A stretch of DNA of 64,000 nucleotides from Ignavibacteriales bacterium (GTDB lineage: Bacteria; Bacteroidota; Ignavibacteria; Tepidaquicellales; Tepidaquicellaceae). The translations under genes and the position numbers were made by a program. Shown one piece after another: positions 42,554 to 51,928 of this stretch. The stretch lies in NCBI GenBank assembly GCA_020635255.1, contig JACKAC010000002.1:868001-932000 (forward strand), written 5' to 3'. Each line of letters begins with the position of its first letter. The stretch's first letter is position 1. The notes beneath the pieces are model-generated. The model was not told the origin of the DNA, ran no database searches, and was given only the letters and a program-made list of their open reading frames with translations.

Positions 42554-43846
42554 TTACTTTATCAATAGCATTTTTCTTGTTTGATTATATCCTCCTGCTT
42601 CAAGGCTGTAAAAATACACCCCACTGGCAAAACCGTCTGCATTCCATTGGACCTCATACGTTCCTGCTGAAAGTTTCTTATTAACCAAAACCTCGATCAA
42701 TTTTCCCGCTACATCATATATTGAAATTTTGACATTACCACTATTCGCAATACCAAACCTAATGTTCGTGGATGGATTAAACGGATTCGGATAATTTTGG
42801 TATAGCCGGAATGCTTCTGGTACGGTATTATTTACTTGGTTTATGTCGGTTACTCCTCCGGTCGTAGTTCTGTAAATAATACCCAGGTTTCCGCCTGCCC
42901 ATCCGTGGAGAGAATCAATAAAAAATAATGAATATGTTGATGAGAGTGATTGCTGTGAGAAACTGACTCCACCATCTGTTGTCTTGAAAATACCATTTGC
43001 TGCTGCTGACCAGCCCGTGTTGAAATTTATAAACCTGGGGAGAGAGCCCGGATCCAAGAGTGTTGAATCCCATGTCTGACCTCCGTTTGTTGACCGGAGT
43101 ATTAATCTGCCTTGGTTTACAGGGAAATTGGTTTTCCCGGATACAATTATATTATCATTATCTATGTGAAATATTGAATAAAGGTTTAAACCGTTTCGTG
43201 AATAGATACGGCTCCAGGTATTCCCCGCATTTGTAGTCTTCATTACAGTGGCGGTATCATGACCTGTGTCATCGGTGTATTTAGTGGTGACCCATCCGGT
43301 ATTATTATCTTTAAATTTTACATCCAGGTAAACATGAGTTTGCGTGAGTAACGAGTTCCAGGCAGAGCCGAATGAAGTGCTTTTATAAAAGAATCCCTGT
43401 GACCCGCTTCCATTACCGCCATCTCCAAGCATAAATCCGAGTATGGGCGTTTTAAGATATATGTTACTTATATAGCTCTGATCTATAATACCGTAGAATA
43501 ATGAATCCCAGGTATTGCCCCCATTTGTAGTACCTACCAGGTAATAATAATTAAGAGCAAAAAGATTTCGTGATCCGCCTGCACACCACCCGGTATTTTC
43601 GTCAATAAACGATAGTAAGTTCAATTTGTAATTTGAATTCGAAAACTGAATGGTCCAGGTGATACCGCCGTCCGTACTTTTAATTATCTTGCCGCTTGCA
43701 AATACAGCCCAACCTGTCATTGAATTAACAAAATATATATTGCTTGCTTGCTCGGATATTGGAGTCTGATAGCCTATCCAGCCGTCTATGCTATACGCGT
43801 TTGAAAAACTTAAAATTATTATTAGAGTTAGTATTATTTTTTTCAT
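42554..43846 (-). CDS. Secreted Ycf48-like/BNR-repeat protein with T9SS sorting domain
   Basis: 430 aa with a signal peptide (KKIILTLIIILSFSNAYS). Repeated Asp-box units are obvious: KSTDGGITWT, GTTNGGNTWDS, KTTNAGNTWSR, RSTNGGQTWDS, KTTDGGVSFS, each preceded by a 'TGW' strand (NSMTGWAVFAS, DENTGWCAGG), as in Ycf48/photosystem-stability-factor-like propellers. A T9SS sorting domain closes the protein (YQNYPNPFNPSTNIRFGIAN, ending KMLLIK). It is the second gene of the cargo operon. No photosynthetic role is implied by the fold. Confidence 0.82.
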   Translation of the reverse strand: MKKIILTLIIILSFSNAYSIDGWIGYQTPISEQASNIYFVNSMTGWAVFASGKIIKSTDGGITWTIQFSNSNYKLNLLSFIDENTGWCAGGSRNLFALNYYYLVGTTNGGNTWDSLFYGIIDQSYISNIYLKTPILGFMLGDGGNGSGSQGFFYKSTSFGSAWNSLLTQTHVYLDVKFKDNNTGWVTTKYTDDTGHDTATVMKTTNAGNTWSRIYSRNGLNLYSIFHIDNDNIIVSGKTNFPVNQGRLILRSTNGGQTWDSTLLDPGSLPRFINFNTGWSAAANGIFKTTDGGVSFSQQSLSSTYSLFFIDSLHGWAGGNLGIIYRTTTGGVTDINQVNNTVPEAFRLYQNYPNPFNPSTNIRFGIANSGNVKISIYDVAGKLIEVLVNKKLSAGTYEVQWNADGFASGVYFYSLEAGGYNQTRKMLLIK

Positions 43847-43850
43847 ATTC

Positions 43851-44708
43851 TTACCTTATTAAAAGCATTTTTCTTGTTTCCTTAAACCCCTCCGCCTCGA
43901 GCGAGTAAAAATATACCCCGCTGGGATAGTTTTCTGCATTCCAGTTAACCTCATAAACACCCGGGGACAGATACTTATTAACAATTAGAGTTACTAATTT
44001 TCCTGAAATGTCATTGATAGAAACTGTAACATTACCTGACGATGGAACTTCAAATTTGAAACTTGTTGAAGGATTAAATGGGTTTGGATAATTCTGATAT
44101 AGCGTAAATGATTTAGGAAAAGCATTCCCAATATTCTCAATACTGGTTAGGGAAGTATCTCCTATCAAAACTCCGTTTATTATCCCACCCTGGAATGAAT
44201 AATAAACCTCACACGATGGGTCTCCATTACAGCAAGTGAATATCCCAATGTTTTTTTTATATGTAGTATTTCTTACGGTTAATGAATTATGTGAGAATGA
44301 AATGATGGAATCATTCCTTAATGTACAGACTTCCTCATAAAGTACGCAGAAATTATTACTGGAAAGCGTATCTCCTGCATTTGATGAAAGGCTGTCTACT
44401 AGTTTATTGAAAGGATATTCTAAACATTGTGAGTTAGCTCTGTACTGAAGAAAATTGCCCGTAGTTGAATCATATCTGTAGTACCCGTTATCAAGTTGGG
44501 GAAATCCTTGGAAATAAAAATATCTTTTACCATTATAAGTATTTTCCTGAATAATCCGGCTGGTTATTAACTCAGAGAAGTTTATCCCATATCTTTTGTA
44601 AACAAAATAATCACCCACATGCATAGGAATGAATTTAGCATTAATCGTATCTTGAGAGTATGTATCGGAAGCGCCAAGTATAACTAAAAGCAGTAAAATT
44701 TTTTTCAA
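43851..44708 (-). CDS. Secreted protein with T9SS sorting domain, N-terminal part unknown
   Basis: 285 aa, first gene of the four-gene cargo operon. A signal peptide (KKILLLLVILGASDTYSQD) is followed by about 180 residues that I do not recognise, opening KFIPMHVGDYFVYKRYGINF and containing a cysteine-rich stretch GIFTCCNGDPSCEVYYSF. A T9SS sorting domain then follows (YQNYPNPFNPSTSFKFEVPS, GVYFYSLEAE, ending KMLLIR). The start is a TTG supported by a strong GGAGGG ribosome-binding site five bases upstream. Confidence 0.8.
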   Translation of the reverse strand: MKKILLLLVILGASDTYSQDTINAKFIPMHVGDYFVYKRYGINFSELITSRIIQENTYNGKRYFYFQGFPQLDNGYYRYDSTTGNFLQYRANSQCLEYPFNKLVDSLSSNAGDTLSSNNFCVLYEEVCTLRNDSIISFSHNSLTVRNTTYKKNIGIFTCCNGDPSCEVYYSFQGGIINGVLIGDTSLTSIENIGNAFPKSFTLYQNYPNPFNPSTSFKFEVPSSGNVTVSINDISGKLVTLIVNKYLSPGVYEVNWNAENYPSGVYFYSLEAEGFKETRKMLLIR

Positions 44709-44844
44709 TTTTTACCCTCCATTTTTGCGGGAGCAATGATGGAATGAATACAACTCTTCTTAAACTTAACTATAGATGGCAGTAGTCAGAGTTATTATTT
44801 CAATATTCTCAAAATAACCCTAAATGTCAATAAGTTTTGTATTA

Positions 44845-44870
44845 AATTAATGTATTGTAATACATTAATT
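44845..44870. promoter_or_regulatory. 26-bp perfect palindrome in the divergent proS/T9SS-operon promoter region
   Basis: The half-site AATTAATGTATT is followed by GT and its exact reverse complement. It sits 47 bp before the proS start and about 140 bp before the divergent cargo operon. It could be an operator or a hairpin; it is very AT-rich. Confidence 0.4.
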
Positions 44871-44916
44871 GCATTTTTATATTGCATTTTCACATTTTTA
44901 GCGCAATTAGTATTAG

Positions 44917-46635
44917 ATGAGATTAACCCAATTTTTCTTACCGACAGTAAAGGAAGACCCGACTGAAGCCGTAGTAGCTTCGCATAAGCTGATGATACGT
45001 TCCGGTATGATACGCCAGGTAACCGCCGGTGTTTATTCATATCTTCCCCTGGGAAAGATTGTCTTCGATAAAGTAGAAAAGATACTCCGTGAAGAGATGA
45101 ATGCAATCGGCGGGAATGAGTTCTACCTGCCGGCGCTTGCCCCGAATGAACTCTGGGCGCAGAGCGGACGCCTCGATGAGTACGGCGATCTTATATTTCG
45201 CATCAAGAACCGCGAAATGGTTCTCTGCCCAACGCACGAAGAGATATTCACTTCCATTGCAAAGCCAAATCTTATCTCTTATAAAGATCTTCCGCAGATG
45301 TGGTATCAAATACAAAATAAATTCCGCAACGAGGAGCGTCCGCGCGCAGGTCTCCTTCGCGGCAGGCAGTTCACTATGAAAGACGCTTACTCATTCGATG
45401 CTACATGGGAAGGGCTCGACGAGTCTTATGACAAACAGGAACAAGCTTATAGAAATATTTTTACCCGCTCCGGGTTGAAATTCTTCTCCGTTAAAGCGCA
45501 CAGCGGTGCGATGGGAGGAAGTGAGTCAGTTGAGTTCATGGTCGAAGCCGCCGCAGGTGAAGACTATGTCGCAGTTAATGATGACGGAAGCTACGCTGCT
45601 AATGTGGAAGTAGCTGTTTCAGTTGCAGAGGTTACTCCAAGAAAAGACACTAACCTAGCTTATGAAAAATTCCATACTCCGAATATTAAGTCTATTGACG
45701 AGCTGGCGGACTTTCTAAAGATAGATGATAAATCCCGCCTTGCCAAATCCAGAGTATTTGTGATAGCCGGTGAAGATAAAAAAGATGAGTATCTTCTTGT
45801 CCTTGTCAGGGGGGATGATGAAGTAAATGAAGCCAAATTACAGACGTTGTTCGGAGGCGGCATAAGACCTGCTCATCCCGAGGAATTGCCGGCAATTTCC
45901 GGTGCTGACGCGGGTTCCATAGGACCGATTGGTTTTAAAAATAAAAGCGTCAAAGTAATAGCGGACCTTAGGCTTCAGGATGCCGATGAACTTGTAAGCG
46001 GAGCCAATGAAAACGATTACCACATAAAAAATATAGACCTTAAACGCGACGTTCCGGGTATCGAGTATAAGGACATACGTGTGGTTAAGGAAGGTGAAGG
46101 CTCAATAGATGGAAAAGGCAACCTGAGACTGGTGAAAGCGATAGAGGTGGGGCACATATTCAAGCTTGGTACGAAGTATGCCGAAGCAATGGGTGCTAAA
46201 TATCTCGACGAGAACGGAAAAGAGAACGTGATTATCATGGGCAGTTACGGCATCGGTGTCGAAAGGATTGCTGCTTCATACATCGAACAGAATCATGACG
46301 AGAACGGAATTGTATGGGAAGGTGAACTTGCGCCGTTCGATGTTTCACTCATCTGTGTAAATACAAACAAAGATGATGTTGTAAATACTTGCGAAGAATT
46401 ATATAAAGAGTTACAGTCGCAGGGATTGGATGTATTATATGACGACAGAATGGACGTCCGCCCCGGATTTAAGTTCGCCGATGCCGATCTTGTTGGACTG
46501 CCGGTGCATGTGATAGTCGGTGAAAAAAATCTCAAAGACGGTAAGATCGAGATCAAACTCCGCAGATCAGGAGATCGCATGCTGGTTGGTAAGGGCGAAG
46601 TGATATCAAAAGTAAAGGAGCTACTGAAAAAATAA
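44917..46635 (+). CDS. proS: Prolyl-tRNA synthetase, bacterial type with editing domain
   Basis: 572 aa, the bacterial ProS layout. Motif 1/2 region: MRLTQFFLPTVKEDPTEAV, SYLPLGKIVFDKVEKIL, FRNEERPRAGLLRGRQFTMKDAYSF. The INS editing domain spans about 220-390 and holds SVKVIADLRLQDADELVSGA. Motif 3 is YGIGVERIAASYIEQNHDENGIVWEGELAPFDV, with the anticodon-binding domain at the end. The INS domain clears mischarged Ala-tRNA-Pro. Its stop shares a base with the maf start (TAATG). Confidence 0.97.
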   Translation: MRLTQFFLPTVKEDPTEAVVASHKLMIRSGMIRQVTAGVYSYLPLGKIVFDKVEKILREEMNAIGGNEFYLPALAPNELWAQSGRLDEYGDLIFRIKNREMVLCPTHEEIFTSIAKPNLISYKDLPQMWYQIQNKFRNEERPRAGLLRGRQFTMKDAYSFDATWEGLDESYDKQEQAYRNIFTRSGLKFFSVKAHSGAMGGSESVEFMVEAAAGEDYVAVNDDGSYAANVEVAVSVAEVTPRKDTNLAYEKFHTPNIKSIDELADFLKIDDKSRLAKSRVFVIAGEDKKDEYLLVLVRGDDEVNEAKLQTLFGGGIRPAHPEELPAISGADAGSIGPIGFKNKSVKVIADLRLQDADELVSGANENDYHIKNIDLKRDVPGIEYKDIRVVKEGEGSIDGKGNLRLVKAIEVGHIFKLGTKYAEAMGAKYLDENGKENVIIMGSYGIGVERIAASYIEQNHDENGIVWEGELAPFDVSLICVNTNKDDVVNTCEELYKELQSQGLDVLYDDRMDVRPGFKFADADLVGLPVHVIVGEKNLKDGKIEIKLRRSGDRMLVGKGEVISKVKELLKK

Positions 46636-47228
46636 TGTCGGCAAAGATTTCGAGAATATTCAAACGAGAGTACGTACTTGCTTCAAAGTCCGCGCGAAGA
46701 GTTGCTCTTTTAAATCAGCTTGGGCTAAATTTTATTTCAATTGACAGCAATATAAATGAAAAAGAGGGAAGTAACCTTAAACCTCTCGACGTAATAAAAT
46801 ATAACGCTCTTCATAAATCCAGGAAAGTAGCTTTTGAATTCGAGAATAGGGTAGTGATCGGCGCGGATACGGTGGTTGTCTTGAATAAAGAAATGATAGG
46901 AAAGCCTAATAACCAAAAACAGGCAGTTGAGTTTCTGAAGAAGCTAAGTGGTAAAATGCACTACGTTTATACAGGTTTTAATATTATCGACACTAAGTCA
47001 GGCAAGGAAAGATTTGATTACGAGCGCACATCGGTTCATTTTAGGAAGCTAAGTATTGAAGAAATAGCATATTACGTTAAAAATTTCAAGCCTATTGATA
47101 AGGCAGGAGCTTATGGAATACAGGACGATTTTGGGTGTTTATTCATAGATAAAATAAATGGAGATTACTATAATGTAGTCGGTCTTCCGCTCAGGAAGCT
47201 ATACTTAAATTTAATGGAGATATTATAG
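46635..47228 (+). CDS. maf: Maf-like nucleotide pyrophosphatase
   Basis: 197 aa. Seen: YVLASKSARRVALLNQLGL (phosphate-binding N-terminus), VIGADTVVVLNKEMIGKPNN, and KAGAYGIQDDFGCLFIDKINGDYYNVVGLPL, all family signatures. Maf proteins hydrolyse non-canonical or modified nucleoside triphosphates (house-cleaning) and some delay septum formation. The ATG overlaps the proS stop, so the two are translationally coupled. Confidence 0.94.
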   Translation: MSAKISRIFKREYVLASKSARRVALLNQLGLNFISIDSNINEKEGSNLKPLDVIKYNALHKSRKVAFEFENRVVIGADTVVVLNKEMIGKPNNQKQAVEFLKKLSGKMHYVYTGFNIIDTKSGKERFDYERTSVHFRKLSIEEIAYYVKNFKPIDKAGAYGIQDDFGCLFIDKINGDYYNVVGLPLRKLYLNLMEIL

Positions 47229-47274
47229 AATACTTACTACGGTTGGACTTTTTTATTAAACAGACATAGAGCGT

Positions 47275-48255
47275 TTGTTTTCTAAATATAAAAAGAAAAT
47301 ACTTTTTTCAGCCGTAGCAGGTGCGTTGATTTTTCTCGCCTTTAGTGTCTATGCGGACTTTGATAAGCTTCTTGATGCCTTCAAAGAGTTTAACTGGTTA
47401 TTTTTCCCACTCATTCTAGTGCTTTCATTCCTCAATTACATTTTCCGTTTTTCTAAATGGGAATACTACAGAAGGATTCTCGATATCAAGCTAACTACTG
47501 GGAAAAGTTTTCTTATTTTTCTTTCTGCATTTGTAATGAGCGTTACGCCGGGCAAAATGGGTGAAGTATTGAAATCATATCTGCTAAAAGAAGAAAACGG
47601 TACTCCAGTCTCAAAGTCTGCTCCTATTGTGGTTGCTGAGAGGCTTACTGATTTTATTTCGATCGTTTTCCTGTGTATAGTTGGGGCTTTTGTATTTGAC
47701 TATGGACAGACTATAATAATGATCGTAGGCGTGGTCTTTATCAGCTTGACTTTGCTTATCAGCTGGAAAAAAGCATGCTTATACTTTATTTCTCTTTTGG
47801 AGAAGATAAAATTCTTATCAAAACATGTCGAAAAATTCCACACGGCATATGACAGCATTTATAGGCTGGTGAGAATAAAGCCTTTGTTGATCGCGACGGT
47901 GATAAGTGTAGTCTCTTGGTTTTTTGAATGTCTTGGCTTTTATATAGTGCTGAATGTCTTTTCCTCTGCTACGAATATCGAGGTTAGTTTGCTGACAGCT
48001 ACGTTCATTTATGGATTTTCTACTCTTATCGGTGCGATAGCAATGTTGCCGGGTGGATTGGGAGTTACGGAAGCGTCTCTTACCGGATTGCTCCAGATCC
48101 TCAAAATACCCAAAAATATCTCTGTCGCGTCGACGATTATTATTAGGGTTGCAACACTCTGGTTTGCGGTAGTTGTCGGGATTTTTGCAGTTATTATTTA
48201 TCAGAGACTTACACATAGGGATTTAGAGGAGATTCAAGTGCCAAATCAGGCATAA
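47275..48255 (+). CDS. YbhN/UPF0104-type integral membrane protein (LPG synthase TM-like)
   Basis: 326 aa with about eight membrane helices. The family pattern is present: NYIFRFSKWEYYRRIL, SVTPGKMGEVLKSYLLKEENG, VVAERLTDFISIVFL, and GAIAMLPGGLGVTEASLTGLL near the C-terminus. Members include the flippase domain of lysylphosphatidylglycerol synthase and many uncharacterised proteins thought to move lipids. The start is a TTG. It lies between maf and the B12-binding gene; a lipid or polyprenyl role upstream of the polysaccharide genes is plausible but unproven. Confidence 0.88.
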   Translation: MFSKYKKKILFSAVAGALIFLAFSVYADFDKLLDAFKEFNWLFFPLILVLSFLNYIFRFSKWEYYRRILDIKLTTGKSFLIFLSAFVMSVTPGKMGEVLKSYLLKEENGTPVSKSAPIVVAERLTDFISIVFLCIVGAFVFDYGQTIIMIVGVVFISLTLLISWKKACLYFISLLEKIKFLSKHVEKFHTAYDSIYRLVRIKPLLIATVISVVSWFFECLGFYIVLNVFSSATNIEVSLLTATFIYGFSTLIGAIAMLPGGLGVTEASLTGLLQILKIPKNISVASTIIIRVATLWFAVVVGIFAVIIYQRLTHRDLEEIQVPNQA

Positions 48256-48329
48256 ATGAGCAATATTTAATCACTTGAAGAAATATTAATATAACAATAA
48301 CTTTAAAATTCTTAAGTTTTTAATAGATT

Positions 48330-48767
48330 ATGGACGAAGAAAAAAATACTTCGACTGACCAAAAAAAGATAAGGATTATTATCGGCAAAGTCGGGCTCGA
48401 TGGGCATGATAGAGGTGCAAAAGTTATTGCAGCAGCCTTCCGCGACGCGGGAATGGAGGTGATCTATACCGGACTCAGGCAGACCCCTGAAACCATCGTT
48501 GAAGCTGCGCTGCAGGAGGATGCGGATGCTATTGGGATTAGCATTCTTAGTGGGGCGCACATGACGATTTTCCCAAAGGTTAAGAAGCTAATGGACGAAA
48601 AGGGGATGACCGATGTGCTTCTATTTGGAGGCGGTATTATTCCGGATCAGGATATTGAGGAATTAAAGAAAATGGGAGTGGGGAATCTATTTACTCCCGG
48701 AACGCCTACATACGAGACGATCGATTACGTTCGTAACTGGGTGAGTGAACATAGAAAAAACAATTAA
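48330..48767 (+). CDS. Stand-alone cobalamin (B12)-binding domain protein, methylmalonyl-CoA mutase C-terminal type
   Basis: 145 aa. The B12-binding motif is clear: KVGLDGHDRGAKVIAAAFRD (the DxHxxG with axial histidine), GISILSGAHMTIFPKV, and LLFGGGIIPDQDIEELKKMG. The sequence corresponds to the C-terminal B12 domain of methylmalonyl-CoA mutase and relatives as a separate small subunit. The large mutase subunit is not in the window. The C-terminus (PTYETIDYVRNWV) matches the family end. It is followed after 7 bp by a phosphohexomutase gene. Confidence 0.93.
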   Translation: MDEEKNTSTDQKKIRIIIGKVGLDGHDRGAKVIAAAFRDAGMEVIYTGLRQTPETIVEAALQEDADAIGISILSGAHMTIFPKVKKLMDEKGMTDVLLFGGGIIPDQDIEELKKMGVGNLFTPGTPTYETIDYVRNWVSEHRKNN

Positions 48768-48774
48768 AGCATTA

Positions 48775-50202
48775 ATGGGCAAAACCGAACCGGTAAAATT
48801 TGGTACTGACGGCTGGCGTGCTGTGATTGGTGAAAGTTATACCTTCGACAATGTAAAAAGGGTATCACTTGCTGTAGCTAGAAAATTCAAAGATCATCCT
48901 AAAATATCCAATGGAATAGTTATTGGATATGATACGAGGTTCCTTGGAAAACAATTCGCGTACGCGGCTGCAGAAGTTTTTGCGAACGAAGGAATAAAAG
49001 TCTTACTGACGGACACTTTTGTAACAACTCCAACCGTATCTCTTCTTGCGAGAGACAAGAACCTTCCGTTGGGTGTAATGATAACAGCATCACACAATCC
49101 ATTCAAATATAATGGGTACAAGCTAAAAGACGAATTTGGTGGCTCGATGAATCCCGATAAAATAAAGGAGATCGAGGCAGAACTGAGTTCTATTGGGGAA
49201 GTTCCATCTGTTAAGACATCGGATGAATTGATTGAGGACGGAATCATTGAGTATTTTGACGGACGTGGATACTTCATTGATTACCTGAAAAAAGGTATAG
49301 ATATCAGAAGCATTGTTGATTCGGGTATTAAAGGCATTTATGACACTATGTTTGGTGCCGGGCAAAATACTGTGAATGAATTTATGAAGATCGAACAGCT
49401 TCACAACGAGATAAATCCTTCCTTTCCTATTAATGGAGTTCCTGGCGGTGCACCTGAACCCATAGAGAAAAATCTCAATGACATTACCGGCATAATGAAA
49501 GACAAGGGTGATTATAATATCGGAATTGTAACGGACGGTGATGCAGACAGAATAGCTATAATTGACGAGAAGGGAAATTTTCTTGATGCTCAGAAGATGT
49601 TTGCTTTATTGTTGATGTATCTTCACAAAACAAAGGGTTTGACCGGTAAGGTAGTGAGGAGTTTCTCCACCAGCGAGTTGATCCAAAAATATTGCGAGAA
49701 ATACGGTCTGGACGTTGTAGTTGTGCCAATTGGATTTAAGCATATTTCGAAATATATGATCGAGGATGATGTTATGATTGGCGCTGAAGAAAGTGGAGGT
49801 ATCGGAATAAAAGGACACCTTCCGGAAAGGGATGGGGTTTATAATGGACTGATGTATATGGAGATGATAGCAAAAACTGGCAAAAGTATCACAGAGCTTA
49901 AGAAAGAGTTAGAGGACGAGTTTGGAAAGTATTTTTATAAGAGGATTGATGTACATACCACAGATGAAAAAAAGAATGAAACATTAAAGAAATGTTCGGA
50001 AATAAAACCCGGTGATATGATTGCCGGTAAGGAAGTTCTAAAAGTTGAGGATCTGGACGGCTATAAACTCTTCTTTGATAACGGCTGGGTTATAATAAGA
50101 GCCTCTGGCACGGAGCCACTTCTGAGATTTTACTGCGAGACTTACAATACAGATGACACTCAACAAGTTTTGGAAAGCACAATAGCAAATTTCAATCTAT
50201 AA
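48775..50202 (+). CDS. Phosphoglucomutase/phosphomannomutase family protein
   Basis: 475 aa from the ATG at 48775 (MGKTEPVKFGTDGWRAVIG), where family homology begins; a GTG at 48745 would overlap the B12 gene. Seen: the phosphoserine loop MITASHNPFKYNGYK, the metal-binding VTDGDADRIAIID, the sugar-binding GAEESGGIGIKGHLPERDG and the C-terminal phosphate loop IIRASGTEPLLRFY. It interconverts hexose 1- and 6-phosphates and likely feeds sugar nucleotides to the cluster that follows. The stop shares a base with the SLBB gene start. Confidence 0.93.
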   Translation: MGKTEPVKFGTDGWRAVIGESYTFDNVKRVSLAVARKFKDHPKISNGIVIGYDTRFLGKQFAYAAAEVFANEGIKVLLTDTFVTTPTVSLLARDKNLPLGVMITASHNPFKYNGYKLKDEFGGSMNPDKIKEIEAELSSIGEVPSVKTSDELIEDGIIEYFDGRGYFIDYLKKGIDIRSIVDSGIKGIYDTMFGAGQNTVNEFMKIEQLHNEINPSFPINGVPGGAPEPIEKNLNDITGIMKDKGDYNIGIVTDGDADRIAIIDEKGNFLDAQKMFALLLMYLHKTKGLTGKVVRSFSTSELIQKYCEKYGLDVVVVPIGFKHISKYMIEDDVMIGAEESGGIGIKGHLPERDGVYNGLMYMEMIAKTGKSITELKKELEDEFGKYFYKRIDVHTTDEKKNETLKKCSEIKPGDMIAGKEVLKVEDLDGYKLFFDNGWVIIRASGTEPLLRFYCETYNTDDTQQVLESTIANFNL

Positions 50203-51923
50203 TGAATATGAAAAGATTAATTTTATTAATGGGAATGTTAGCTTTTGTTAGCAGCTATTCCATGGCTCAACTGGGAAATCAAAACAACAATAGCTCAAGT
50301 GATGATCCTCTTCAAAAGATGCTTCAACAAGAAGGGGGACAACTTCCTTCAAGTAGAATAAACGCGGATGCCCCCGAATTATTTGGCTCTATTTCTGATG
50401 CAAATGTCCATACCCAACTGACACCACTTGAAGGAGCGATCGATCCCGATAAATATATTGTGGGACCAAATGACCTGTTTAATTTTGGTATATACGGTTA
50501 TATAAATCAGCAGGTACCGGTGTATGTATTACCTGAAGGGGTGGTTGTGATACCAACTGTAGGTGAAGTATATGTAAATGGATTAACACTGAGAGAAGCT
50601 AAAGAAAAGGTTGTCGCTGCTACTAAAAAGAGGTACTATTCAAGTGACGTGAGCTTTGCCCTCACTTCTCCTAGGGTGTTTGTTGTAAAAGTTTCGGGTA
50701 TGGTGCAGAGCTCTTATGAGGTAAATTCAGTTACTAGACCTTCGGAGATACTTAAAAGGCTTTATTTTGATACAACAAATGTTTCGAGAGCTTCCTACCA
50801 AAAAAATAATGAGAGAGAGGTATTCATTCCTCAGCTCTCCCTAAGGAATATTGAGCTGATTAGAAAGAACGGAAGCACTGTAAAAGTTGATATCTATAAA
50901 TATTTTATGACCGGAGATGATAAATATAATCCCTATATGCTTGAAGGCGACAGATTGAAACTAACTAGTATACAGGCTGACAGAAATTATATCACGATTA
51001 CAGGAGGAGTCCAATTACCGGGATCATATGAATATTCTTCAGGAGATGATCTTGAGACTGTCGTCGGATTGGGGCGCGGATTCCTGACAGATGCCGAACC
51101 TGATAGCATTGTCTTGTTCAGGCCTTCCTTGACCGCTTCAAAAGGGTTTGAAGTATATAATTTATCTTATAAAGATGATAAAGACTTTGATATAAAAAAT
51201 TATGATAGGGTGTTTGTAAAATTTAAGCCTGATTATTATAAGAAGGGTACTGTGCTTGTAATTGGGGAAGTGGAAAGACCCGGGTTCTATCCGGTCTCTT
51301 TTAAAGAAACAAGAGTTAAAGACGCAATAGAGATGGCAGGTGGTTTTACAAAGAATGCCTACCTGCCTCTTTCAACGATTTTTAGGGATTACGATGAAGA
51401 ATATACTGCAAATGATACGCTGGAAGTCTGGGTAAATCAAAGAGCAAATGATCTCATAATCTCCAATCAGGACCAACTAAATTTTTCACAAGATGTACAG
51501 GCAAGAAGGAATCGTGTCATAATTGATTTTCCAAAATTGTATAAGGACAATGATCTTTCACAAAATGTAATTCTTGAGGACAAAGATATCATTTATGTTA
51601 ACGACAACAAGAATATTGTATATGTCTATGGACAGGTCAATAACGAAGGATATGTTCCGTATAAAGAAGGTGAAGATTATATGTATTATATAAATAAGGC
51701 GGGCGGTTTTTCATTAGCCGCAGAAGAGGGCAATGTACGGGTGATCAAATTTAACTCACGGGGTTGGTATAAGCCCGACGATATCGAGATTCAATCTGGG
51801 GATTTTGTTTATGTACCTAAAGTAGTTAAAGAAGAATTTAAGGATGTTATAAGTGTTATAGCCCAGGTAGCCGGCGTGGTTATCGGGGTAATAACTACGT
51901 TTATATTAATTAGCAGGGATTAA
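50202..51923 (+). CDS. Polysaccharide export protein with SLBB domains
   Basis: 573 aa. A signal peptide (KRLILLMGMLAFVSSYSMAQ) is followed by a Poly_export domain (YIVGPNDLFNFGIYGYIN, LPEGVVVIPTVGEVYVNGL) and at least three SLBB repeats (ITGGVQLPGSYEYSSGDDLE, VIGEVERPGFYPVSFKETRV, VYGQVNNEGYVPYKEGEDYM). A membrane helix closes the protein (VIAQVAGVVIGVITTFILI). This is the Wza-like outer-membrane/periplasmic export channel. It is the first export gene of the polysaccharide cluster and overlaps the mutase stop (TAATG). Confidence 0.93.
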   Translation: MNMKRLILLMGMLAFVSSYSMAQLGNQNNNSSSDDPLQKMLQQEGGQLPSSRINADAPELFGSISDANVHTQLTPLEGAIDPDKYIVGPNDLFNFGIYGYINQQVPVYVLPEGVVVIPTVGEVYVNGLTLREAKEKVVAATKKRYYSSDVSFALTSPRVFVVKVSGMVQSSYEVNSVTRPSEILKRLYFDTTNVSRASYQKNNEREVFIPQLSLRNIELIRKNGSTVKVDIYKYFMTGDDKYNPYMLEGDRLKLTSIQADRNYITITGGVQLPGSYEYSSGDDLETVVGLGRGFLTDAEPDSIVLFRPSLTASKGFEVYNLSYKDDKDFDIKNYDRVFVKFKPDYYKKGTVLVIGEVERPGFYPVSFKETRVKDAIEMAGGFTKNAYLPLSTIFRDYDEEYTANDTLEVWVNQRANDLIISNQDQLNFSQDVQARRNRVIIDFPKLYKDNDLSQNVILEDKDIIYVNDNKNIVYVYGQVNNEGYVPYKEGEDYMYYINKAGGFSLAAEEGNVRVIKFNSRGWYKPDDIEIQSGDFVYVPKVVKEEFKDVISVIAQVAGVVIGVITTFILISRD

Positions 51924-51928
51924 ATAGA

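Noticed and set aside
47818..48216. 132-residue minus-strand frame inside the YbhN-like gene
   Set aside because: It is antisense to clear membrane helices and has an Asn/Arg-rich composition typical of shadow frames.
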